Below are positions 17,529 to 25,569 of a DNA stretch of 28,296 nt, one piece after another. The notes under the pieces are model-generated. The model saw nothing but the letters and a program-made list of their open reading frames with translations, was not told where the DNA came from and searched no databases. Origin of the DNA: Oscillospiraceae bacterium (GTDB lineage: Bacteria > Bacillota > Clostridia > Oscillospirales > Oscillospiraceae); NCBI GenBank assembly GCA_028691385.1, contig JAQUZL010000007.1, positions 1 through 28,296 of the forward strand, given 5' to 3'. Each line of letters starts with the position of its first letter. Position 1 is the stretch's first letter. Position numbers and translations under genes: made by a program.

Positions 17529-18188
17529 ATGCCTTTCATTCAACATACCTATCAAGTGAAACAAAGACACGCGCTTACCAAGGAAGAATTTGAGCCGCTT
17601 TTGTCGCTTTTATCAACCGCATTTGCCGATGATCCGCTGTTTGGATTTTTGTTTCATGACAGCATGGAGCTGCGCCGCTTCCTCTGCGTCTGCTTGCACT
17701 ACTATCTGAAAATGGGGCGGTGCTATACCGCTTCCGATGAAACCGGCAAGGTGTGCGGAGCGGCGCTCTGGAATGAACCGGGCGGGCGCTTGATTACTCC
17801 GTACAACGTAATCAAAAGCGGAATGCTCGGGGCGTACCTCGGGCTGCTTTTGACCCTGTCGCCCCGATCTACTTATAAAATGCTGAAAATGTCCAACCTG
17901 ACGCAGGCGCATCATATTGCAGAACGGCACTGGTATCTGTTTTTACTGGCGTCCATTCAGCCGGGCGCCGGTTCGGCGCTGGTGGAAGGCATGACCGCAC
18001 AGCTTGGGGAAAGCGTGGTTTATCTTGAAAACTCCAAGCCTGAAAAAAACGCGCATTTTTATCACAAGCTGGGCTTTGAGAACCTGCTGACCATCTCTTG
18101 GCGAGAGGGTACGGTTGTGCCCATGGCACGCATGGTGACGACAGCCCACGCAAAGAAAGGTGATTACCGATTAAACAGAAACAGATAA
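17529..18188 (+). CDS. GNAT-family acetyltransferase-like protein
   Basis: A 219-residue protein with a GNAT fold. The acceptor-side N-terminal helices include FADDPLFGFLFHD, GKVCGAALWNEPGG forms the central strands, and the C-terminal KPEKNAHFYHKLGFENL is the typical GNAT ending, matching 'N..Y.k.GF'. The acetyl-CoA loop (Q/RxxGxG/A) is replaced by SIQPGAGSALVEGM, close to 'P..QGkGiG..L', so binding is plausible. The ATG at 17529 has AAGGAG eight bases ahead; a GTG at 17520 overlaps that site. Its last 19 bases overlap the next gene if that gene starts at ATT 18170. Substrate unknown. Confidence 0.85.
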   Translation: MPFIQHTYQVKQRHALTKEEFEPLLSLLSTAFADDPLFGFLFHDSMELRRFLCVCLHYYLKMGRCYTASDETGKVCGAALWNEPGGRLITPYNVIKSGMLGAYLGLLLTLSPRSTYKMLKMSNLTQAHHIAERHWYLFLLASIQPGAGSALVEGMTAQLGESVVYLENSKPEKNAHFYHKLGFENLLTISWREGTVVPMARMVTTAHAKKGDYRLNRNR

Positions 18189-21154
18189 GGGCGGTCGCGC
18201 TTGCGCTGACCGTGCTCACGCTGATCGGCCTGCTGGCAGGCTGCGGCGCTAAGACAAAGCCGGCCGTCACCGAGGCCGCACAAATGAATGATGCGGCGTT
18301 TACCATTGGCGTGCCATCCGGTGCGACTGCCGTGAACGCTGTGGAAAGCGCCCTGCCGCAGGCGAAAATGCAGTATTACAACAGCCTGTCAGACGCCTAT
18401 CTGGCCGTCCAGCAAGGCAAGGTGGACGCCTTTGCCTTTGACCGGAATCTGCTGGGCTTTGCCATTGCAAACGGCCTTGACGGCGTGCAGGTGCTCCCTG
18501 GCGACGTGGGGGCGAGCGATGAAGTAGCCATCGGCATCTCGGGAAATTCCGATATTGTCGACCTGCAGCAGAAAATCAACGACGCGCTTTCCCAACTGGA
18601 TGCCGACGGTACGTTGGACGAGATGTTTACGCGCTGGGTGGTGGATGCGGACGATACCATGCCGGAGATCCCCAAGCCCGAACATCCCGCGCTTACGCTG
18701 ACGGTGGGTACATCGGGAGAGGTGCAGCCGTTCAGCTATTTTAAGGGCAATGCGCTGACCGGTTATGATTTGGAGCTTGCGGCGCGACTGGCGCTGTATC
18801 TGAACGCGGCGCTGGAGGTGAAGCTCTACAGCTATGACGGCTTCGCCGCAGCGCTGGAAAGCGGCACCATCGACTGCGTTCTGGCCAATCTCAACGCCAC
18901 AGCGGAGCGCCGGGAAACGATGGATTTTTCCACGCCGCTCTATCATACCCAGACAGCGCTGCTGGTCAGAGCAGACGGCGCGGCGACCGACAATCAAACG
19001 CAGTCCGCCCAAAGCAATGCGCCGCGCGTCCCTGTGGAAACCGCGCGCGTTGGCGTGATGGATGGTTCTACCAACGCGGTGTATGCGGCCGAGCACTATC
19101 CCAACGCAAACATCATGAGCTTTAAGAATTACGTGGACAGCACCGCCGCGCTGGACGCAGGCAAGCTCGATTACGCCATGATGGACTACACCAGCGCCCT
19201 GCGGTTCATCCGCAGTAATCGGAATTTGCGCATTGCTTCCGACGCATTGACGGACGAAAAGCTCTGCCTTGGAATCAGCAAAAGCCAACCTGCGCTGGCG
19301 CAGGCTGTCAGCGCAGTGGTGGATCAGTATCTCGCTGACGGCACGATGGATGAGATCATCGCCCATTGGATGAAACCGGACGGCAGCGAATACGACGACG
19401 TAGCAACGCCAAAGCTGGATGGCGCGCCCAAGCTTAAGGTGGCGATTATTTCCTCCCGAGAACCCACCACCTTTCTGCAAAACGGTGCGTATGCCGGAAT
19501 GGATGTGGAACTGATCGACCGCGTGCTCTATGATCTGGGGTATCAGGCGGAGTACATCGACATGGACTTGGCCGCTGTGATCGCCTCGCTGGAAAGCGGG
19601 AAAGCGGATCTGTCGCTTGGGATGTACAGTACCCCGGAGCGTTTGGAAAAAGTGTTTCTCACCGCGCCCTATTTTGAAAATCCCCAAGTGCTGCTGGCAA
19701 AGGACACCGGCGCTGCGGACGCATCCCATTCCGCGCTGGAAACCGCCCATTATGGCGTGATGACCGGTTCGACGGGGGAAAGCTACCTGCTGGAAACATA
19801 TCCGAACGCCGCAATCAGCACCTTCCCCTCCAATGCGGACTCCTTTGCGGCGCTGGCGGCCAACAAAGTGGACTACGTGGTGACGGCCTATACCATCTGC
19901 CAAAACGCGGTGCAAACCAACAGCGCCCTTGCCATTTATCAGGAAGGGCTGCGTGATCAGCAGGTTGCAATGGCCGTATCCAAGGACAACCCGCAGCTGC
20001 TGGAAAAGCTGAACGCCGTCCTCCGGCAATACCAGTCTGATGGAATTTTGGATGAAATTTCCCAGCGCTGGCTGAACGCCGATGGCAACTATGCGCCGGT
20101 GGACATTCCTGTGGCGGAGGGAAAAAATGGCACGCTTAAGGTGGCCATGACCGGCAATCAGGAGCCGTTTGGCTTCATGCTGGACGGCAAGTACCAAGGC
20201 GCTGACTGCGAGCTGATCGAGCGCATCGCCTATGATCTGGATATGAAGGTGGACTATCAGACCATGCAGTTTGCGGGGCTGATTGCGGCGCTGTCCTCCG
20301 GCAAGGCGGATGTCATCTGTTCGGCCATGGCGGTGACGCAGGAGCGCGCGCAAAGCGTGGATTTCACCATCCCGTATTTCAATAATCCCCTGAGCATCGC
20401 GTGTCGGGCGGAGGATGTCGGAACAAATTCCCATCAGACGCTGGGCTTTTGGGACGGCTTGAAAGCCAGCTTTATCCGCACCTTTGTCACAGAAAGCCGC
20501 TGGAAGCTGGTGCTGGACGGACTGCGGGTTACGGTGCTCATTTCTATCTGCGCGGGTCTGCTTGGCACCATATTGGGCTTTGGCATCTGTATGCTCAGGC
20601 GCAGCAAAAAACGCTTGGCGTCTGTTTTTGCAGCGGTGTTGATTCGGGTGATACAAGGAACGCCCATCGTGGTGCTGCTGATGATTCTCTACTACATTAT
20701 CTTCGGCAAGGTGGATATTTCAGCGATTTTAGTGGCGATTATCGGCTTTGCGGTCAATTTCGGCGTCTATGTATCCGAGATGATGCGTACCGGCATTGAT
20801 GCGGTGGACGTCGGGCAGATTGAAGCGGCGCGCGCGCTGGGCTTCACCAAGATGAGAGCCTTTTGGAAAATTACCTTTCCCCAGGCCGCCCGCCATTTTC
20901 TGCCGGTATTCAAGGGGGAATTTATCTCCATGGTCAAGATGACCTCGGTGGTGGGCTATATCGCCATTCAGGATCTTACAAAGGTCAGCGATATCATCCG
21001 CAGCCGCACGCTGGAGGCGTTCTTTCCCCTGATTGCCACGGCAGTCATTTACTTCCTGGTTGCAAACGTGCTGACCATGCTGTTATCACGTCTGGAAATC
21101 AGGCTGGACCCCAAGCGCCGCAAACGTACCGTGAAAGCAGTGGTGATGAAATGA
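18170..21154 (+). CDS. Lipoprotein fusing several amino-acid-binding modules to an ABC permease; probable ATT start
   Basis: A 994-residue protein if started at ATT 18170. It then has a perfect lipoprotein signal (KQKQIR, a hydrophobic core, lipobox LAGC with Cys25) and the site AAAGGTG seven bases ahead; the first ordinary start (GTG 18212) leaves only ten residues before the Cys and no basic end. Modules are a half solute-binding domain resembling lobe II (about 39-160), a complete SBP_bac_3 domain (about 175-400), a second complete one (about 420-635), a lone lobe-I-like segment (about 655-745), then a HisM-type permease (about 760-990) with EAARALGFTKMRAFWKITFP. Fused binding-protein/permeases such as GlnPQ import amino acids. 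Its stop overlaps the ATPase gene. Confidence 0.88.
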   Translation: MKQKQIRAVALALTVLTLIGLLAGCGAKTKPAVTEAAQMNDAAFTIGVPSGATAVNAVESALPQAKMQYYNSLSDAYLAVQQGKVDAFAFDRNLLGFAIANGLDGVQVLPGDVGASDEVAIGISGNSDIVDLQQKINDALSQLDADGTLDEMFTRWVVDADDTMPEIPKPEHPALTLTVGTSGEVQPFSYFKGNALTGYDLELAARLALYLNAALEVKLYSYDGFAAALESGTIDCVLANLNATAERRETMDFSTPLYHTQTALLVRADGAATDNQTQSAQSNAPRVPVETARVGVMDGSTNAVYAAEHYPNANIMSFKNYVDSTAALDAGKLDYAMMDYTSALRFIRSNRNLRIASDALTDEKLCLGISKSQPALAQAVSAVVDQYLADGTMDEIIAHWMKPDGSEYDDVATPKLDGAPKLKVAIISSREPTTFLQNGAYAGMDVELIDRVLYDLGYQAEYIDMDLAAVIASLESGKADLSLGMYSTPERLEKVFLTAPYFENPQVLLAKDTGAADASHSALETAHYGVMTGSTGESYLLETYPNAAISTFPSNADSFAALAANKVDYVVTAYTICQNAVQTNSALAIYQEGLRDQQVAMAVSKDNPQLLEKLNAVLRQYQSDGILDEISQRWLNADGNYAPVDIPVAEGKNGTLKVAMTGNQEPFGFMLDGKYQGADCELIERIAYDLDMKVDYQTMQFAGLIAALSSGKADVICSAMAVTQERAQSVDFTIPYFNNPLSIACRAEDVGTNSHQTLGFWDGLKASFIRTFVTESRWKLVLDGLRVTVLISICAGLLGTILGFGICMLRRSKKRLASVFAAVLIRVIQGTPIVVLLMILYYIIFGKVDISAILVAIIGFAVNFGVYVSEMMRTGIDAVDVGQIEAARALGFTKMRAFWKITFPQAARHFLPVFKGEFISMVKMTSVVGYIAIQDLTKVSDIIRSRTLEAFFPLIATAVIYFLVANVLTMLLSRLEIRLDPKRRKRTVKAVVMK

Positions 21155-22230
21155 TTTCCATCCGACATTTGAAAAAAATATTTCCCAATGTGACGCCGTT
21201 TTTAGACGTGAACCTGGAAATTAAAAAGGGCGAGGTCATCTCCATTATCGGGCCATCCGGCACGGGCAAGTCGACGCTGCTGCGCTGCTTAAACCTGCTT
21301 GAAACGCCCACTGCGGGAGAAATCATCGTGGATGGGGAAACCATCACGGCGAAGGGCGTGGATATTTCCGCTGTTCGGCGCAAGATGGGCATGGTTTTCC
21401 AGTCCTTCAACCTGTTCTCTCATCTGACGGTGATTGAGAACCTCATGCTGGGACCGGTGGACCTCTTGAAGCTGTCCCGGCAGGCGGCCTACGACGAGGG
21501 GATGCGGCTGCTTGCGACGGTGGGGCTTGCCGAAAAGGCGCTGAGCTATCCGGATGAGCTGTCCGGCGGGCAGAAGCAGCGCGTGGCCATTGCGCGGGCG
21601 CTTGCCATGAAGCCGGAAATCATCCTCTTCGACGAGCCGACATCCGCGCTGGATCCCACCATGGTGGGCGAGGTACTATCTGTGATTCGTACGCTTGCCC
21701 AAGCGGGACTCACGATGATGATTGTCACCCACGAGATGAAATTCGCCCGGGACGTGTCCACCCGCGTGATTTATATGGACGAGGGCGGCATTTACGAGGA
21801 TGGCCCCCCGGAGCAGATTTTCGATGCGCCGCAGCGCGCACGCACCAGAGCCTTTGTGAAACGGCTCAAAACCTTTGAGCAGGAGATTGCGTCGGCCACC
21901 TTTGATTTTATTGCGGTGCGCACCGGCATCGAGGCGTTTGGACGCAAACAGCTGCTAAGCCAGCGGCAGATCAACAACCTGCAATTGGTCTTTGAGGAGT
22001 TGTGCGTCCAGACGCTGCTGGAGCGGGGCGACGAGGTGTTCCCCCTGCGATTTGCGGCCTCGGTTTCTGAGCTGGACGGCGCCTGCGAAGCAGTGATTAC
22101 CTATGGCGGGTCGGCGTTTGACCCGTTTACCCAACAGGCCGACGAGCTGTCAATCCGGCTGGTGACCGGCATTGCCAAAGCATGTGCCTGGAGTGGGGAC
22201 GAGGGAAATCAGATCACCCTTGTTTTGTAA
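21151..22230 (+). CDS. Amino-acid-type ABC ATPase with a C-terminal GHKL-like domain
   Basis: A 359-residue protein. Residues 1-240 form a polar amino-acid transporter ATPase (GlnQ type): Walker A GPSGTGKST (34-42), signature LSGGQ (137-141), Walker B ILFDEP (158-163), switch His in IVTHEM. Family members usually end near residue 245. Here about 115 more residues follow, with an N-box-like LVFEELCVQT (279-288) and YGGSAFDP (318-325), which lines up with the DNGRPYDP loop of the SpoIIE protein's ATPase tail, and a final strand. The catalytic Asp/Asn are missing. It overlaps the fused permease gene as ATGA. The tail may let the partner-switch system bind and gate the transporter; this is inference. 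Confidence 0.9.
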   Translation: MISIRHLKKIFPNVTPFLDVNLEIKKGEVISIIGPSGTGKSTLLRCLNLLETPTAGEIIVDGETITAKGVDISAVRRKMGMVFQSFNLFSHLTVIENLMLGPVDLLKLSRQAAYDEGMRLLATVGLAEKALSYPDELSGGQKQRVAIARALAMKPEIILFDEPTSALDPTMVGEVLSVIRTLAQAGLTMMIVTHEMKFARDVSTRVIYMDEGGIYEDGPPEQIFDAPQRARTRAFVKRLKTFEQEIASATFDFIAVRTGIEAFGRKQLLSQRQINNLQLVFEELCVQTLLERGDEVFPLRFAASVSELDGACEAVITYGGSAFDPFTQQADELSIRLVTGIAKACAWSGDEGNQITLVL

Positions 22231-22245
22231 TGAGGAGGAAAAAGA

Positions 22246-24561
22246 ATGAAGAAAAGAATTTTGGGCTTGCTGCTCTGCTTTGTAATCCTGACAGGGCTGC
22301 TTCCCACCATGGCAGCTGGGTATGACGCTGCCAATGCAGTACAATCGTCCCAAGCGTGGGTCAGCCGGGGAACATTCCTGACGGAGCTAGCCCATTTGGC
22401 GGGCGCTGCTGCGGAAGATAGCGACGCCGGATTTTCCGACGTGGACGCCGCCGCTGTCTGCGCGCCGTATCTTTCCTGGGCGGCGAAAAATGGGATCGTA
22501 AGCGGCTATGACGATGGAACATTTCGTCCCGATGCGGCGCTGACACGGCAGCAGGCGGCTGTGCTGACAGCCAACTATCTGACCTTTGCCGGATATTCCC
22601 GCGGGACGGGGGAGCGCACCGCAAATGTCTATACTGACAGCGCTGAAATTTCCGCTTGGGCGGAAACCAGCGCGGCCATGGTTACACGCCTTGGCATTAT
22701 GCAGGGCACTGCTGACGGCACATTTTCACCCAAAGCAGCGCTGACGCAGGCGCAGAGTGCGCAGATTCTTGCCAATCTGACCTCTTTTCTCTCGGAGGAT
22801 GGCGCGCGAAACCAAAAGGCGCAGCAGCTTTGCGCGGATATGACACTGGATGAGAAAATAGGGCAGGTCTTGTTTGTCAACTTCCGCTACTGGAAAAATG
22901 CGGGTGAGGAAACCGCTTCCGGCATGGAGGTGCTCAGCAGCGAAGTGGAAGAGGTGATTCAGAAATATCATCTGGGTAACATCATCCTGTTTTCTGAAAA
23001 CACGAAAACCACAGCCGGCACGGCACGCCTGACCGCAGACCTGCAAAGCGCCGCAAAAGCAGCGGGCGATCTTCCGCTGCTGATTGGGATTGATCAGGAG
23101 GGGGGCATTGTCACCCGTCTGGGGCAAGGAACCTGCATGCCCGGCAATATGGCGCTGGGCGCAACGGGAAATCCGCAATATGCCTATCAGGCCGCGCAAG
23201 TCATCGGGGAGGAATTGGCGGCGCTGGGCGTCAACTGTAACCTCGCCCCGGATAGCGATGTCAACGACAATCCGGAAAACCCGGTCATTGGTCTGCGCGC
23301 ATTCGGCGCTGACCCCCTTCTGGTGTCGGCCATGGCGCGGCAGTATCTGGCCGGGCTGAAAAGCACCGGAACAATCGGCTGCGCGAAGCATTTTCCGGGT
23401 CACGGCAACACCGCCACCGATACCCATACCGGCCTTGCGCTGGTCGACAAGACCAAGTCAGAGTGGGAAGCGGTGGAGGCCGTTCCTTTTCAGACGCTGA
23501 TTGCATCCGGTATTGACATGGTAATGACTGCACATATTCAATATCCCAATCTGGATCGTACGCAGGCGATTTCCAAGTCCTCCGGCGAGCCAATTTACCT
23601 GCCCGCCACGCTCTCGCACACGATTCTGACCGATATCCTCAGAGGGCAGCTTGGCTTTGACGGGGTAATTTGCACCGATGCCATGGAGATGGCTGCGATT
23701 ACCAGCAACTTTGGCGAAACCCAAGCGGTGGTGATGGCGTTGCAGGCCGGTTCGGAGCTTTTGTGCAATCCAACAGGACTGGCAAGTCTTAACGATGTTT
23801 CCAAGCTGGAGGCCATTTACCAAGCCATTAAAACTTCGGTTGCGAGCGGGGAGCTGCCACAGGCGCAGCTGGATGCGGCGGTTACCCGCATTTTGAAGCT
23901 AAAGCTGAAAAATGGGATCATCGGTAAAGAATATTCGACCGCCGATGCGCAGGTACAGCGCGCCGCTGCGGTAGTGGGCAATGCAGCACATCGCGCCACA
24001 GAGCGAACCATCGCAGAAGCAGCCGTGACGCTGTATGGCGGAAGCGACGCGCCCATCGTGATGAAACCCGGAGAAACCGTTCTGTTCGCAGTTCCCTATG
24101 AGAATGAGTGCGGCAGCGTCCGCTTTGCGGTCAATCGCCTTGCAGCGGAAGACGCCATTCCCAATATCACCTTAAAGATTGCCTGCTATTACAAGGCGGA
24201 GCAGCTTTCCGATGAGCTGGCGGCTGAAATCAGGGAAGCAGACCATGTTGTAGTGCTCTCCGAGCAGACCGCTTCCACGCTGATGAACCCCGCGCACTGG
24301 CTCTATGCCAGACCACAGGAAATTCTATCGGTTGCCGCAGCCAGTGGGAAAAGCGACAGCGCCGTGGTTAGCCTTGGGCTTCCCTATGATGCGCCAAATT
24401 ATGCGGGCGTGCCGGTATATCTGGCTTACGGCTATATCGGTATGACCGAAGAGGATGCCCAGCGGGGCGAAATTACCGGCAAATACGGGCCGAATATTGC
24501 TGCGGGGATCGGCTGCGCGCTGGGCGCATTTGCGCCGACGGGCAAGCTGCCGGTCAGCTGA
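22246..24561 (+). CDS. SLH-domain GH3 beta-N-acetylhexosaminidase-like exported enzyme
   Basis: A 771-residue exported protein. A signal peptide (about 1-24) is followed by two SLH-type repeats (about 36-110 and 120-180; GIVSGYDDGTFRPDAALTRQ and GIMQGTADGTFSPKAALTQ) that hold proteins to cell-wall polymer. The GH3 catalytic domain spans about 190-545, with the NagZ-type motif KHFPGHGNTATDTH (381-394), whose Asp392/His394 should be the acid-base dyad, and nucleophile Asp478 in GFDGVICTDAMEM. A C-terminal GH3-like domain covers about 580-771. Such enzymes remove GlcNAc from cell-wall fragments or glycans. GGAGGAAAAAG precedes the ATG, 15 bases after the ABC ATPase stop, and a terminator follows, so it is the last gene of the cluster. 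Confidence 0.92.
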   Translation: MKKRILGLLLCFVILTGLLPTMAAGYDAANAVQSSQAWVSRGTFLTELAHLAGAAAEDSDAGFSDVDAAAVCAPYLSWAAKNGIVSGYDDGTFRPDAALTRQQAAVLTANYLTFAGYSRGTGERTANVYTDSAEISAWAETSAAMVTRLGIMQGTADGTFSPKAALTQAQSAQILANLTSFLSEDGARNQKAQQLCADMTLDEKIGQVLFVNFRYWKNAGEETASGMEVLSSEVEEVIQKYHLGNIILFSENTKTTAGTARLTADLQSAAKAAGDLPLLIGIDQEGGIVTRLGQGTCMPGNMALGATGNPQYAYQAAQVIGEELAALGVNCNLAPDSDVNDNPENPVIGLRAFGADPLLVSAMARQYLAGLKSTGTIGCAKHFPGHGNTATDTHTGLALVDKTKSEWEAVEAVPFQTLIASGIDMVMTAHIQYPNLDRTQAISKSSGEPIYLPATLSHTILTDILRGQLGFDGVICTDAMEMAAITSNFGETQAVVMALQAGSELLCNPTGLASLNDVSKLEAIYQAIKTSVASGELPQAQLDAAVTRILKLKLKNGIIGKEYSTADAQVQRAAAVVGNAAHRATERTIAEAAVTLYGGSDAPIVMKPGETVLFAVPYENECGSVRFAVNRLAAEDAIPNITLKIACYYKAEQLSDELAAEIREADHVVVLSEQTASTLMNPAHWLYARPQEILSVAAASGKSDSAVVSLGLPYDAPNYAGVPVYLAYGYIGMTEEDAQRGEITGKYGPNIAAGIGCALGAFAPTGKLPVS

Positions 24562-24576
24562 AAAAAGCGAAAAAGG

Positions 24577-24614
24577 CGTGCCGTTCTGATCATCAGAACG
24601 GCACGTCTTTTCTT
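24577..24614. terminator. Strong bidirectional intrinsic terminator
   Basis: Bases 24577-24589 pair perfectly with 24593-24605 (13 bp) around the loop TCA. TCTTTTCTT follows on the plus strand, and on the minus strand the stem is followed by CCTTTTT. It lies between the convergent ends of the cluster and the HAD gene and should serve both. Confidence 0.9.
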
Positions 24615-24693
24615 GGAGAAAATTTGACGTATTCAAACAAAAATCAATGATTGTATTGCTGCTGCCCGCTGCATTGCTGCGCGCAGGGCGCGC

Positions 24694-25347
24694 CTACGAG
24701 GGCGCAATCAGCTGTAAAATCTGCGCGGGATCGTCAATGAGATAGTCGGGGCGAAGGCATTCGAGCTGCGCACGTGCCCGAAATCCCCAGCTTACCAGCG
24801 CACAATCCAGACCGGCGCTGCGCGCAGTCTGAAAGTCGACCTCAGAGTCACCCACGTAGAGCGTGCGCGCCGGGTTTGCGTGGAGCTGCGCCATGAGTTG
24901 CAGTACGCCGTCCGGCGCGGGCTTACGGGGAATTCCGGCGCGCTCCCCATAAGCGACCGGGATCAGCGCAGAGAAAAAATGGCGATAGAGCAGCTGCGTC
25001 GCGCCATCTGGTTTGTTTGAAAGAATGCCGGTGGCAATTTTCTGCGTTTTGAGCGCTTGCAGCATGGAAACAATTCCGGGATACGGCGCGGTGTCCAGCA
25101 TGCAATGTTCGGCATAGTATTGGCGAAAACCTTGCAAAACTTGCGCAAATGCTGGATGCTCTGCGCCGCCCGGCAGGCTGCCGGCGAGCAGTTGGGTCGC
25201 GCCGTTTCCAAGGCTGCGTTTGATATGCTCCAAGGATTGCGGGGGACGGCCATATCGACCGATTGCATCATTGACGGCGCCGGCAATGTCTGAGAGCGTA
25301 TCGAGCAGGGTGCCGTCCAAATCGAATAGAATGGTAGAATAGTTCAT
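24694..25347 (-). CDS. HAD-superfamily phosphatase (phosphoglycolate phosphatase-like)
   Basis: A 217-residue HAD hydrolase. Motif I FDLDGTLLDT has nucleophile Asp9 and Asp11; the cap domain follows (about 15-85); motif II/III appear as GILSNKPDG; motif IV is YVGDSEVDF. The order and length match Gph/PpaX-type phosphatases that act on 2-phosphoglycolate, pyrophosphate or sugar phosphates; the exact substrate is unknown. The ATG at 25347 gives the usual family N-terminus but has no close ribosome site. AAAGGAG is at 25385-25379, with a small hairpin between. An in-frame ATT at 25374, or an ATG at 25401, are alternatives. It is convergent with the large cluster. Confidence 0.88.
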   Translation of the reverse strand: MNYSTILFDLDGTLLDTLSDIAGAVNDAIGRYGRPPQSLEHIKRSLGNGATQLLAGSLPGGAEHPAFAQVLQGFRQYYAEHCMLDTAPYPGIVSMLQALKTQKIATGILSNKPDGATQLLYRHFFSALIPVAYGERAGIPRKPAPDGVLQLMAQLHANPARTLYVGDSEVDFQTARSAGLDCALVSWGFRARAQLECLRPDYLIDDPAQILQLIAPS

Positions 25348-25349
25348 AG

Positions 25350-25370
25350 AAAAAAGCTGCGGCGCAGCTT
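25350..25370 (-). other. Terminator-like hairpin in the HAD gene leader
   Basis: AAGCTGC (25354-25360) pairs with GCAGCTT (25364-25370) around GGC. On the minus strand it is followed by a T6 run and then the ATG at 25347. It may bring the distant AAAGGAG closer to the start, or act as an attenuator. If translation starts upstream it is only coding sequence. Confidence 0.35.
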
Positions 25371-25401
25371 GAATGTCACTCCTTTTGTGTGTTTTGATCA
25401 T

Positions 25402-25430
25402 AGTTTAGCACATCATTGCGTGCGCCGCAA
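25402..25430 (-). promoter_or_regulatory. Weak candidate promoter of the HAD gene
   Basis: On the minus strand TTGCGG (25430-25425), 17 bases, TAAACT (25407-25402). Each box is only partly consensus. The start near 25395 would exclude an ATG start at 25401. Confidence 0.3.
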
Positions 25431-25473
25431 TCATTGGCACATAGAAGAATTTGCCGAACAGGGCATGGCGCGG

Positions 25474-25502
25474 TTGAAAAAAAGAGATGAATCAAGTAAA
25501 AT
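25474..25502 (+). promoter_or_regulatory. Promoter of the hybrid histidine kinase gene
   Basis: TTGAAA (25474-25479), a 17-base spacer, TAAAAT (25497-25502); five of six bases match in each box. About 60 bases of leader precede the GTG start. Confidence 0.65.
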
Positions 25503-25569
25503 AATAACATAACAATCGAGAAACGTGCGCTGCGGGAGCGGAGAGCTGTGAAAACGGGGGCTGTATGAC

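Noticed and set aside
18212..18260. GTG start for the binding-protein/permease fusion
   Set aside because: It leaves a signal peptide of ten residues without basic residues; the ATT at 18170 gives a complete one with a ribosome site.
18389..20656. 755-codon open frame on the minus strand
   Set aside because: It lies wholly antisense to the binding-protein/permease gene, is rich in His, Arg and Gln as expected from the complement of high-GC coding DNA, and has no domain motif or ribosome site.
20863..21150. 96-residue N-terminal extension of the ABC ATPase
   Set aside because: It overlaps the permease gene in another frame; ATG 21151 overlaps the permease stop and begins the conserved ATPase fold.
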